DNA of 64,000 bases from JANQPX01 sp039197065 (lineage in GTDB: Bacteria; Pseudomonadota; Alphaproteobacteria; Geminicoccales; Geminicoccaceae). The DNA is taken from the NCBI GenBank assembly GCA_039197065.1, contig JBCCUL010000033.1, positions 1 through 64,000 of the forward strand. Reading direction: 5' to 3'. Below, piece by piece: positions 45,103 to 53,376 of the stretch; position 1 is the stretch's first letter, and every line of letters begins with the position of its first letter. The notes under the pieces are model-generated. The model made no database searches, was not told the DNA's origin, and saw only the letters and a program-made list of their open reading frames with translations. Both the position numbers and the translations under genes were made by a program.

Positions 45103-45906
45103 ATGACGACGGCGTTCACCAGAGCCGAGCACGATCTGACGATCGATGGCGTTTCGCTTCGCTTGCCGGCAATCAGCCGCGGCGGGACGAGAGCACCCAT
45201 GGTCTTTCTGCATGGCTTCGGATCGACCAAGGAGGACTATGCCGACATCGTCCATCACATGGCCTTCGATGATCACCCCTTCTTCGCCTATGACGCGCCC
45301 GGCTGTGGCGAGTCCGATTGCTCAGACCTCTCCAAAATCGACATTCCGTTTCTGGTGCGTACCGCCGAGGCTATGCTGGCATGGGCCGGGATCGAAAAAT
45401 TCCACCTTGTCGGCCACTCGATGGGCGGTCTGACCGCCTTGATGCTCGCCCACGCCCATCCCGAACGTATCCTGAGCTTCACGGACATCGAAGGCAACAT
45501 CGCGCCTGAAGACTGCTTCTTGAGCCGCCAGATTATCGAGCATGCCGATCCCGATCCGGACAGGTTTTTCGATGCCTTCATTGAACGAACGCTGCACCAG
45601 CCTGCATTTGCTTCAGCCCTCTACGCCGCCAGCCTTCGCCACAAAGTGCGAGCGGGCGCAGTGCGCGGGATCTTCACGTCCATGGTCGAGCTTTCCGATC
45701 ACGGCGGGCTGATGGAGAAGTTCCTGGGCCTGCCCTGCCCGAAAATGTACATGTTTGGCGAGCAGAACAGGTCGCTCAGCTATCTCGACGACATCGAAGC
45801 CAAGGGTGTCCGCCTGGCTGAAATCACTCACTGCGGCCACTTCCCCATGTACTCCAATCCCATAGCAATGTGGCAGGCTATCGCCAGTTTCCTTGAGGAA
45901 GTCTGA
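45103..45906 (+). CDS. Alpha/beta hydrolase
   Basis: 267 residues. Oxyanion region VFLHGFGSTKEDY, nucleophile elbow GHSMGGLTA (Ser), and the final His in ITHCGHFPMYSNP. A generic alpha/beta hydrolase that may open a lactone or ester intermediate made by the preceding enzymes. Last intact gene of the LysR-controlled hyuAB cluster; 4 nt after the RraA-like gene. Confidence 0.88.
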   Translation: MTTAFTRAEHDLTIDGVSLRLPAISRGGTRAPMVFLHGFGSTKEDYADIVHHMAFDDHPFFAYDAPGCGESDCSDLSKIDIPFLVRTAEAMLAWAGIEKFHLVGHSMGGLTALMLAHAHPERILSFTDIEGNIAPEDCFLSRQIIEHADPDPDRFFDAFIERTLHQPAFASALYAASLRHKVRAGAVRGIFTSMVELSDHGGLMEKFLGLPCPKMYMFGEQNRSLSYLDDIEAKGVRLAEITHCGHFPMYSNPIAMWQAIASFLEEV

Positions 45907-46018
45907 CCGGAGTAGCCCGGCCGATCTTGTCGTTTCGTCAGCTAGTGAAAATCTTCTATTTTCATCGCTTCAAGCGCTCCCAGACGTCACCAATGAGATT
46001 TTTCGAGTACATGCCGAA

Positions 46019-46258
46019 ATGCCCATTCAGTTCTTTTACTGCTTCATAAGTCACTCATTGAAGGATAAGGACTTTGCCAGTTGGCACCACGCGGAACTCC
46101 AGAACTTTGTTTTGCCCCGCATAATCATCCAGATTGGTACGAAGACCTGGGACAAGATCGACGACCCATCCGAACCCGACACAAGGTTTAACTGACACGC
46201 TTAAGAGGAGCGATCGCCAGCGATTGGTTCGAGGACGAATGGACGCGCAGCGTCTAGC
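46019..46258 (+). pseudogene. TIR-domain protein relic
   Basis: From ATG 46019: MPIQFFYCFISHSLKDKDFA matches the first strand and box 1 of TIR proteins (CFISHSSKDKDFA). The reading then slips: RPIRTRHKV, a TAA, then IASDWFEDEW near 46210-46245 correspond to the DKVLLILS..IASDWVEDEV region that carries the catalytic Glu in TIRs. Two frame changes and a stop occur within 240 nt and nothing follows downstream, so only the N-terminal TIR of a once longer gene remains. Confidence 0.65.
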
Positions 46259-47101
46259 GACCGGGAGTTAACCTGATGCGACAGGAACGGTCACGGCCTC
46301 TTCGTTTCAATCGTGATCGAAGCTCTGAACGGTAGGGACGGCTGACAGGGCGTTCGATGCCGTTGTCGAGCTGGCAGATGACCTTCTCGCCGTCTCGCCT
46401 TAAACGCCTTGACGTTATCGGTTGCGACCCAGTGCGAGCGGTGAATACGCATGTCGTCGACATCGTCGAAATGGCCGAGAGCCCGCCCGAACGCGTGGAG
46501 GATCAAGGTGTCTCCCGCCGGCGGATAGACCCTGAGATGGTGCAATTCAGAGCTCATCGCGATCACGTCTCGTCCGAGCTTTTGGGAGACGAGGGATCAG
46601 AAATGATCTTGTTCCGTCGCTGGGGGCGTTGCGTCCGACACCAACGATCTGCTTTCGATCTGGAGAAGCCGAGTTGCGTTGAAGCCTGTCCAGATCAACA
46701 GAAACGGCAAGATGATATCGCCGAACTCACCGATGAGATCGGTGCGAATGGGCTGGTCGATAAGGTCGTCCCCATCATTGATTGTCGGAAAAACCAATCC
46801 AAGCCATAGGCAGCCAGAGTAAACGCCAAGGCACCCAGGAGGCCGGCCAAGCCGACGATCAGCCATGGTGAGGCCCTATCCAGTCATTCAATCCGTTGGA
46901 GGGCTGCTTTTACCGCAGCAAGGAGGCAAGTCCCGGGAAGACAGGGGTCAGCCAGTAGGTAAAACCCATCAGGGGCGACAGCCCTTCGGAAGCGGACGGT
47001 GCCAGTGCTGCAAGCGCTATGGACGTCGCCAGCCCCGCACACAGCAAGAAACCTGGCCATGACGATCTTGGGTCAAGCCGCTTTAGAACATCGTAAGCCA
47101 T
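46254..47101 (-). pseudogene. LytTR-family membrane regulator, decayed
   Basis: Read on the minus strand in at least three frames. 47101-46910 gives MAYDVLKRLDPRSSWPGF and membrane helices; 46866-46597 gives DLIGEFGDIILPFLLIWTGF; 46566-46291 gives SSELHHLRVYPPAGDTLI and RIHRSHWVATDNVKAF, the LytTR DNA-binding core; and 46463-46254 continues GEKVICQLDNGIERPVSRPY. Together they resemble one alphaproteobacterial protein with four membrane helices and a C-terminal LytTR domain, broken by several indels. Confidence 0.7.
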
Positions 47102-47167
47102 CGACGCGATCAGTTTCTCCCATCCTGGGTTGGCAGGAACGTCATCCGGTCATTTCATGCATGCGTC

Positions 47168-47862
47168 ATGTTCATTCGTGCAAGAGCCGACATGCTGTTA
47201 AGAATGCCCGTTTCGATCCTCGCCAGACGCGCCGCCCAGTTCATGACACCGATCGCGCTTTGCCTGTCCGCCGGAGCCGACGCTCACACAGGCAGTATCG
47301 TTGATCGCCTCTATGCCGAGCTGCAGGCGGGAGGAGGTTGGCCATATGGCAATGACGTGGAGGGAACCGGACTCCAAAGCGATGTCGATTTCGATCCTGG
47401 TTTGGTCGGTGGTGGCGCCGTCGGCATCGACATCGATGACAACTGGCGTGCCGAGCTTGAGTACATGTATCGAAGCAATGACGTCGACGACTTCGGCGGC
47501 AGCGAGATCGATGCTGACAGCGATGATTTTGCCTCAGTCGCTTTATGGCAAATGCCGAATACCGATCCGGCACATCGGATCAGGCATTTAGGCCTTATAT
47601 CGGTGCCGGTGTCAGCATTATCCAGGAAATTGATTTCGATGAGAAAGGTAGGGACGATGCCGGCGAATTCAGCGATCGAGGCGACGTTGTCTTTCAGCTC
47701 ATGGCCGGCGCCGACTACAGCCTGAACAGGTCCTGGAGCCTGAACGCGGGGCTTCGCCATTTCGATGCGGGATCGGTCACGCTCGATGGAGACGGAGATC
47801 GAGAGTTGGACGCCGACTACCGGCTGACTTCCTTGCTCTTGGGGGTGCGTTACAGCTTTTGA
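47168..47862 (+). pseudogene. Outer-membrane beta-barrel protein, frameshifted
   Basis: The first frame gives a signal-like start (RRAAQFMTPIALCLSAGADA), then LYAELQAGGGWPYGND and AELEYMYRSNDVDDFGG. Near 47540 the frame changes: the text SVALWQMPN should read SVALMANAEY, which the next frame provides (47545-47862, then FRPYIGAGVSIIQEI and a final aromatic LLGVRYSF). A one-base loss explains this. The fold is that of opacity/OmpA-type eight-strand porins. No other lesion is seen, so the break may be recent or an error. Confidence 0.75.
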
Positions 47863-48300
47863 GATGAGAGGCCCGAAGCGGCTTAAGGCCGCTCTGGTCA
47901 TATTCTTTCGGTGGCATTACGCCTTACAACGTCGACAATACATGGACAAGCGAACTTGCGCCTCCCAGACGGACTTCGCAATGCGGAGTAAGCTTTCCAT
48001 TCTGACCACAGTCTTTTCTCACGATCGCGCCATATCCTGCATGAGCACCCTTATCTGTCGAGCAATTGGTCGTGCTCGAATATCACTGCCATGCTCAGTT
48101 AGGTCAAATCGCGATTCTAACGAAAGTATGTTCTCGGTGCTTGCGTTCCCCCGATTTGAACCTATCGAGACTGCCTCTTCTGAGCAGCGCCCTCATAATG
48201 CGCCGAAATCCAGCTTATCGCGGTTGCGAACCTACTGGATCAGGTACTGTTTACCATACAGTAGGTTTCCTCCACTAACCATCTGAAGTTCTTGCAGGTT

Positions 48301-48370
48301 CTCCTCCCACCCCTTCCTGACCCCGTAGCCTCCACGCTGAGGGTGTGGGGTCAGGAAGGGGTGGGAGGAG
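48301..48370. repeat. 24-bp perfect inverted repeat (foldback)
   Basis: The arms 48301-48324 and 48347-48370 are exact complements, purine-only or nearly so on one strand, with a 22-nt loop that can pair again (CCTC/GAGG). No T-run follows on either strand, unlike an intrinsic terminator. Confidence 0.85.
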
Positions 48371-48660
48371 AGAGATAAAAGATGGTCATAGGAGGAAACA
48401 AAAAGGAAAGAGCTAAAAACAGAAATATGAGGATCAGATAGAGAAGAATGAATAACAGAAAATTAGTGTATAATATAGCAGATGAAAAAATTGGATTGTG
48501 TTTAGAGCAAGTGAGAATGCAGAGGATGAGGTCCGGTTTGGGAATAGGTAAATGCATGATCTTAGATAGGTGAATGGCGATCGATCGTGATGCGCGAGTA
48601 TAGGTAGGTAGCATGTCGCAAGAGCAATAAATGATCGGCGCGGTGATCGCAGGCTAAGGA
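48371..48660. other. Purine-biased, AT-rich tract
   Basis: About 290 nt in which the plus strand is dominated by A and G (for example AGGAGGAAACAAAAAGGAAA) and GC is far below the surrounding sequence. It begins directly at the end of the 24-bp inverted repeat. Composition is unlike any other part of the window. Confidence 0.6.
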
Positions 48661-49047
48661 AAAAAGAAAAACGATCGGCGGTCTCATCAAGGATGAATTT
48701 AGAAAGGGGCCGTTCAAGGCCGATCGTCGACGGTCGTAGATCAGGCGTTCTGCGAATCGAACAGTCGGCTCGAGCCGACTCAAGAGACCAAAGACTCGTC
48801 CTCAAAAAATCCAAAGCATCCCTGCGTCAAGACCAGGCCCTTCGGGCGACAATGGCGGTCTCCCCATCTTTGCTTTGCTGCAGACTGGGAACCCTCCGCC
48901 ATTTCACATCGGCGGCGAGGTTGCGGTGCCTGCGCATTCAAGCCAGCCAGGTTGCGCAATCACATTGAAAAAAGTCTGGCACCAAAAGGCAGGATTTCAG
49001 GCGCTCAGGGCTCCTAGGTATGGGTGAATTGTATCGAGGGCCTCCAG

Positions 49048-49755
49048 ATGCGTGTTACCGAGCGGGACCGACTGATGCTCCAATGGATCAACGGTCATGG
49101 TTTCGTCATCATTCAGCAAGCCGCAACCTGGATGCGGGGCGGTTACGAAGCCGCCCGGCATCGGCTGGGATTACTGGTTAGGGCCAGCTATCTGAGGCGG
49201 AAGCGTTTTGAGCATCCGGAACCGCTCCTCCATTGGCTGACTAGGCAATGCGGTGAGGTTGCAGGCGAAACTCTGTCGGTTCCCAAAGCGATCAATCGCG
49301 TCATCTATCTGCACGACATCATGTTGGTCGATCTCGCCGATAATCTGGTTACGAGAGCCGGCGGCGAGTTTGTCCATGAGCGGCGGTTACACGCCGAAAT
49401 CAAGGCCGAGGGTCTACGAGACCTAGCCCATCTCCCGAATGGTCTTCTCTATCTCGACAACAAGAAACCAATCGCCATCGAGCTGGAACTATCGCTGAAG
49501 GCTGCGGACCGGTTGCGCGACATCGTCACCGATTATGCGGTCGACAATCGGTTTCATGAGATTTGGTACGTCATCGGTGGTGACACAGGGAGCCGCTGTC
49601 GCCATAGGGTGAAAATGTCAAGAGATGCGAAAATCAGACGCCATCGTTCTAGGCCTTCACCTTTTGTCGCTTTGGACGCCCACCGAGGCGGCCGTTCTTT
49701 CTGCTCGCTTCCGCCTTGGCTTGGCTGCGGGATTGGCCTCCAGCCTGTCCCATAG
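49048..49755 (+). CDS. Replication-relaxation-like protein of the island, C-terminus probably cut
   Basis: About 235 residues from ATG 49048 (a GTG at 49024 is also in frame). Winged-helix start RDRLMLQWINGHGFVIIQQAA and HRLGLLVRASYLRRKR, then a nuclease-like fold part with LHDIMLVDLAD and PIAIELELSLKAADRLRDIV, the pattern of replication-relaxation proteins found on plasmids and integrative elements. After EIWYVIGG the sequence no longer fits and runs 107 nt into the convergent DUF2442 gene, which suggests the original 3' end was lost. Confidence 0.55.
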   Translation: MRVTERDRLMLQWINGHGFVIIQQAATWMRGGYEAARHRLGLLVRASYLRRKRFEHPEPLLHWLTRQCGEVAGETLSVPKAINRVIYLHDIMLVDLADNLVTRAGGEFVHERRLHAEIKAEGLRDLAHLPNGLLYLDNKKPIAIELELSLKAADRLRDIVTDYAVDNRFHEIWYVIGGDTGSRCRHRVKMSRDAKIRRHRSRPSPFVALDAHRGGRSFCSLPPWLGCGIGLQPVP

Positions 49756-50062
49756 CAGCTGACCAGGCCTTGGATCCGGTGACGCCGTTCAAAAGAGCCG
49801 GCAAATAGACATCCGCGTCTAGGCGAGGAAAATGCAATCCAAAACCTTTCGGGCTGATCTCGATCTCGCTCAGTTCATCTGATGTGGCATATTGCAGACC
49901 TTCGATCTCGCTTGGTACCAGCGCCAGTTCGATGCCTCGCCCGAGTGTGACCATGACCCGTTTGACCCGGCGGTCATAGCGCGCCGCCGTTGCCCAGATA
50001 CCCTGCCGCGTATTCGTCTCGCCCCTTCGGTTGGCGGCCTCGATGTCGTTATGGTCAGCCAT
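49649..50062 (-). CDS. DUF2442-domain protein
   Basis: 137 residues. The central DUF2442 domain reads IELALVPSEIEGLQYAT, then LSEIEISPKGFGLHFPRLDADVYLPALL, followed by a basic tail ending NGRLGGRPKRQ. DUF2442 genes are commonly paired with DUF4160 genes as a small toxin-antitoxin-like or accessory pair. Here the start overlaps the stop of a broken DUF4160 gene (ATGGCTGA), confirming the pairing. Confidence 0.8.
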   Translation of the reverse strand: MADHNDIEAANRRGETNTRQGIWATAARYDRRVKRVMVTLGRGIELALVPSEIEGLQYATSDELSEIEISPKGFGLHFPRLDADVYLPALLNGVTGSKAWSAAMGQAGGQSRSQAKAEASRKNGRLGGRPKRQKVKA

Positions 50063-50288
50063 GAATCGACTCCCATTGTGCGCAGGCGACTGCCAGATGC
50101 TCGATCAAATATCTCTCAATTTGGTTAAGCCGACCTGGCTTGAACCCGTAAATCTCACGCAACTTCAGCGGCCCTTTAGGGCAATGAAGATGTCAGACCG
50201 ACTCACACCCCGCTCCGATCACATGTATAGGAGTGGGACGATGATCGTTCGGATAGATCACAAACCTTAAGTTCCAAGCGCATGCCAT
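50055..50288 (-). pseudogene. DUF4160 protein with premature stop
   Basis: On the minus strand from ATG 50288: FVIYPNDHRPTPIHVIGAG, then CESV, a TGA, and in the same frame HLHCPKGPLKLREIYGFKPG and ending AQWESIHG. DUF4160 proteins show the same His-x-His-Val, ELRE..GF and W..IHG blocks. The stop sits mid-protein, so the partner of DUF2442 is inactive here. Confidence 0.75.
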
Positions 50289-50639
50289 CGTCGGCATGCT
50301 TCCATATGGCGTATTTTCTGAGAAAAACCCAAGCGCTTAGGTTATTGAATCATCTAATCAGTTCGAATGATGGCTTAAAGAAGCCACTTCTGCGCAACGC
50401 GGTTTGGTGCAAAAAGCTCGCTAAGCGTTTGTTTTATTGCAGCTGCATGAAGCGCAGCAAAGCACCGCTAGCGAGTTAATGAAAGATCAGAGGCTACAGA
50501 AACTCAATCCTTAAAAAATCGCATGCATTACGGCAGATCTGCCGAATCCCAAGAATCAGGATGGTTCGGGTTAAATCCTTCGAATGCTACCCCAGCTAAG
50601 AATGCCAGAGCCCCGAATTCTCTAACTTATTGTAAAAAT
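50289..50639. other. Gap at the right end of the island
   Basis: About 350 nt, AT-richer than the neighbours, with no recognisable gene. It lies immediately downstream of the tRNA-Arg 3' end, where an integrase gene often sits; here the integrase is at the other end. Confidence 0.5.
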
Positions 50640-50687
50640 TGGCGCGCACGCCAGGATTCGAACCTGGGACCTCTTGCTCCGGAGGCA
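50640..50687 (-). repeat. 48-bp att repeat within tRNA-Arg
   Basis: Exact match to 25912-25959; the tRNA remains complete because the element carried this segment. Confidence 0.9.
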
Positions 50688-50716
50688 AGCGCTCTATCCA
50701 GCTGAGCTACGCGCGC
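50640..50716 (-). tRNA. tRNA-Arg (anticodon CCG)
   Basis: 77 nt including an encoded CCA. Acceptor GCGCGCG pairs with CGTGCGC (one G-T), D arm GCTC/GAGC, anticodon stem with CCG in TGCCTCCGGAGCA, T arm CCAGG-TTCGAAT-CCTGG. It is the intact target gene of the genomic island; its 3' 48 nt are repeated at 25912-25959. Confidence 0.95.
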
Positions 50717-50884
50717 ATACAACCCGTTCTATAGCGTAGCTATTCGGCGGCGGGAAGAGGCCTTTCGGATCGGGACGCTTGATCTCTTGCCCTTCAATCG
50801 TCAATTAGTAACTGTCATGAACTTTATGGCGCGAAGGGGTCTTTCGGGGACGACTTTGGTCGCCTTGAACTTTTGGAGCCCATT

Positions 50885-51367
50885 GTGCCTGGACCGTCGT
50901 CGATCCTGTCATCTCTCGCAATCGCCCTTTTCCTTGCCGCCATGCCGGCCTCCGCCGCCAGCGTGATGTCAGCCGGAACGAACGTCGAACCGCCGGCATT
51001 TCCGATCAATCTCGCCGCTGATGGACCGGTGATTGAGCTGGTCACCCCGGAGAATGGCGGGATCTATACCTCGCCAATCGGCATCGAGATCGCCTTTGCC
51101 TCCAAGGACGGCGCCTCGATCGACCTGTCGACCCTCAAGGTCACCGTGGTCAGCACCACGGTTGCCGGCGTCTTCGAGCTGGACATCACCGAGGACATCA
51201 TCGATTACGCCTCGGAGGAAGGTATCAAGGCGCCGAGCGCCGAAATTCCTGCGGGCGAACATGTGGTCACCGTCCAGGTCGCCGATTCCGAAAAACGTCT
51301 GGCGGAGCGCCAGCTCTCGATCACGGTGCGCGAAGAAAGCGTTCTTGAACGGCGCGCTAATCAATAG
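50885..51367 (+). CDS. Exported Ig-like-domain protein, unknown function
   Basis: About 160 residues from a GTG with GGAG 6 nt upstream (a TTG at 50873 would add four residues). Sec signal ILSSLAIALFLAAMPASAAS, then a single beta-sandwich-like part: VIELVTPENGGIYTSPIGIEIAF, DLSTLKVTVVSTTVAGVFELDIT and GEHVVTVQVADSEKRLAERQLSITV, typical of a bacterial Ig-like or cadherin-like strand pattern. First gene outside the island next to the tRNA. No named family. Confidence 0.65.
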   Translation: MPGPSSILSSLAIALFLAAMPASAASVMSAGTNVEPPAFPINLAADGPVIELVTPENGGIYTSPIGIEIAFASKDGASIDLSTLKVTVVSTTVAGVFELDITEDIIDYASEEGIKAPSAEIPAGEHVVTVQVADSEKRLAERQLSITVREESVLERRANQ

Positions 51368-51575
51368 AAATCGCCGACTATCCGTCGCTGGCCGCACCGT
51401 CAGCGCCCGAGCCTCCAATGGGTTGACCCTGTGAGATAAAGTCCAGCTGATGAAGCTCTACATGATGCGTTCCGCCGGTTCGTTTCGATGGAGGGGCGAC
51501 AGCAAAAACAATCTCAAGTTGATAAATAAGAATCGGTCGACTATCACGAGTGGCTGACGATGATCATTCTGCGTT

Positions 51576-53346
51576 ATGGTTTTGCTGCGTATCGGCGAAA
51601 CCGGCGCGCCGAGGAGTGAGAGATTGGTGGCCACGCCTAGTGTCGACGGTTCCGCGGTGCCGCAGGCATTTTTAAGTTATGCGCATACCGACGATAAGGG
51701 TTTGGATGGCGCCATCAGTTGGCTGAAGAACGAGCTCGAAACCACTGTCCATCTCCTCACAGGCCGGCCGTTCACGATTTTTCAAGATCGAAATGACATT
51801 GAGTTTGGTCAGAATTGGTCGATTTGCCTTGACGAAGCACTGGAGCAAGCCCGCTTTCTCATTCCGGTTCTGACACCGTCTTACTTCATGAGCGTTCATT
51901 GTCGAGACGAGGCTGAGAAGTTCATAAAGCTCGAGGCCAAGTCCGGGCGACATGATCTCATCTTGCCGATCTATCTGATCGAAGCCGAGGTCTTGGAACA
52001 TCCGATGATGCGCGCTGCCGACAGTCTCGCCAAGCATCTCCATAAGCGGCAGCGAAGCGACTGGCGCGATCCGGAGATGCAGTGGCGAACCAATCCCAAG
52101 ATCAAACAGAAAATCATCAAGCTCGCCCAGCAGATCGACAAAGCGATGAAACGCACGGCTGCACCAGCCGAACGATCTCACTTGATGGCGCCGGTAAAGT
52201 CAGGGGAGGGATTGGATGCAAGCCAACCCGCTCCCGTCATCGAGCCGATCAAGCCATCGCTGACTTCAGAGCCTCCTTATGTCGGGAGCGATGCCTTTGT
52301 GAAGCACCCCCCCTCACAGAACCGGTTTCCTTTCGGGCCTGGCTCTAGGCATGGTGATCGTCGTCGGGGCAAGCCTCAGCACATGGTATTGGGTGTTGAA
52401 ACCGGCGGCCGAAAACCCGCCATCAACCGAACCTTCTTTAGCTGCAGGTGACGAATCAACGGCACTTGCAACCATCGACCAGCTGAAGAATCGTCTGGCA
52501 TTTGCAGAACGGGAGCTCGCAGCGTCTGCCGAACTGGTGAAAGAGCCGGGCGCCGCATTCCGCGACTGCCTGGATTGCCCCAAAATGGTGATCGTACCGG
52601 CAGGGAACTTCATCATGGGTTCAAAGGCGGGGATGGGTGAACGCGACGAGTTGCCCGCGCACACGGTCTCCATTGATCGAGATTTCGCCATCGGGGCCTA
52701 TGAGGTGACCTTCGCCGAATGGAGTGCATGTGTTGCCGATGGCGGTTGCGAACACCAACCCAGCGATGAAGGTTGGGGGCAAGGCGATCCAAAAATTCGA
52801 GCACACCTGCCTGTCATCAACATCAATTGGTATGACGCTCAGGAATATGTTGCATGGCTCAGCAAGCGGACGGATCGGCGCTATCGTCTGCCGAGCGAGG
52901 CCGAGTGGGAATATGTGGCCAGAGGCGGGGCCGACACCCGATATTTTTGGGGCGATGAGGCGATCGGATGCCGATACGCCAATGGTGCCGACATGACCTA
53001 CAAACGTGTTTCAGAGGTATCCTCGCAGGCTGTCATGAAATGTGACGACGGCTTTGCTTACACCGCTCCCGTCGGGTCTTTCGAGCCGAACGGGTTTGGC
53101 ATCTATGACACCGCCGGCAATGTCAGCGAATGGGTGGAAGATCACAAAAGCGACGATTATCAAAAAGTGCCGAACGACGGATCCGTTCACCTCGATCCCG
53201 GCAAGGACTACAATCACCGTGCCATTCGAGGTGGCGATTGGTCGAAACGGCCGGAAAGTCTGCGTTCGGCAAACCGGTTGCAGAGCGAGCGCATGAGCAG
53301 AGAAAGCGTCAATGGCTTTCGCGTTGTCCGTGACCTGCGCGACTAG
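51576..53346 (+). pseudogene. TIR-membrane-FGE/SUMF1 fusion, split by a C7 tract
   Basis: First frame: TIR domain (residues ~28-160) with FLSYAHTDDKG, TIFQDRNDIEFGQNW and LTPSYFMSVHCRDEAEKF (Glu at the catalytic position), then a linker. At C7 (52307-52313) the frame shifts; removing one C joins it to GFLSGLALGMVIVVGA, a membrane helix, then a coiled segment and a full FGE-sulfatase/SUMF1 domain (MVIVPAGNFIMGS, YEVTFAEW, INWYDAQEYVAWLS, RLPSEAEWEYVARGG, AGNVSEWVED, AIRGGDWS, NGFRVV). The catalytic Cys of true FGEs is absent (GGDWSKRPESLRSANR), so the domain may be a lectin-like sensor. Combined length is about 590 residues. It may be a pseudogene, a sequence error or a phase-variable gene. 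Confidence 0.8.
52307..52313 (+). repeat. C7 homopolymer at the frame break of the TIR-FGE gene
   Basis: The run lies between the linker and the membrane helix. One C fewer restores one continuous protein. Such tracts are prone to slipped-strand change. Confidence 0.8.
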
Positions 53347-53376
53347 ACGAGTTCACGATCCAACCCGCTCTCGTCA

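Larger units (their letters stand above)
47863..49023. other. 1.16-kb gene-poor stretch of the island
   Basis: No frame gives a recognisable protein. It contains a LexA-like dyad at 48245-48263 (TACTGT-N7-ACAGTA), a very large perfect hairpin at 48301-48370, a purine-biased tract to about 48660, and ordinary GC-rich sequence after that. The minus-strand frames at 48351-48614 and 48434-48814 are strings of hydrophobic residues caused by the pyrimidine bias. Confidence 0.6.
25912..50687. mobile_element. tRNA-Arg-integrated genomic island, about 24.7 kb
   Basis: Bounded by exact 48-bp direct repeats, one inside an intact tRNA-Arg(CCG) gene (50640-50716). Inside the left end lie a tyrosine integrase (decayed) and an AlpA-like excisionase/regulator; inside the right end a replication-relaxation-like gene. 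The cargo is mostly small-molecule catabolism and regulators with GC near that of the host. The integrase is broken, so excision would need help in trans. Confidence 0.85.

Noticed and set aside
45893..46195. 100-residue plus-strand frame as an intact gene
   Set aside because: Only its part from 46019 is meaningful, as a TIR start; the upstream part overlaps the hydrolase end and the downstream part is out of frame with the rest of the TIR.
48351..48814. Two hydrophobic minus-strand open frames
   Set aside because: Their Leu/Ile/Phe/Ser content follows from the pyrimidine bias of that strand; there is no ribosome site and no family.
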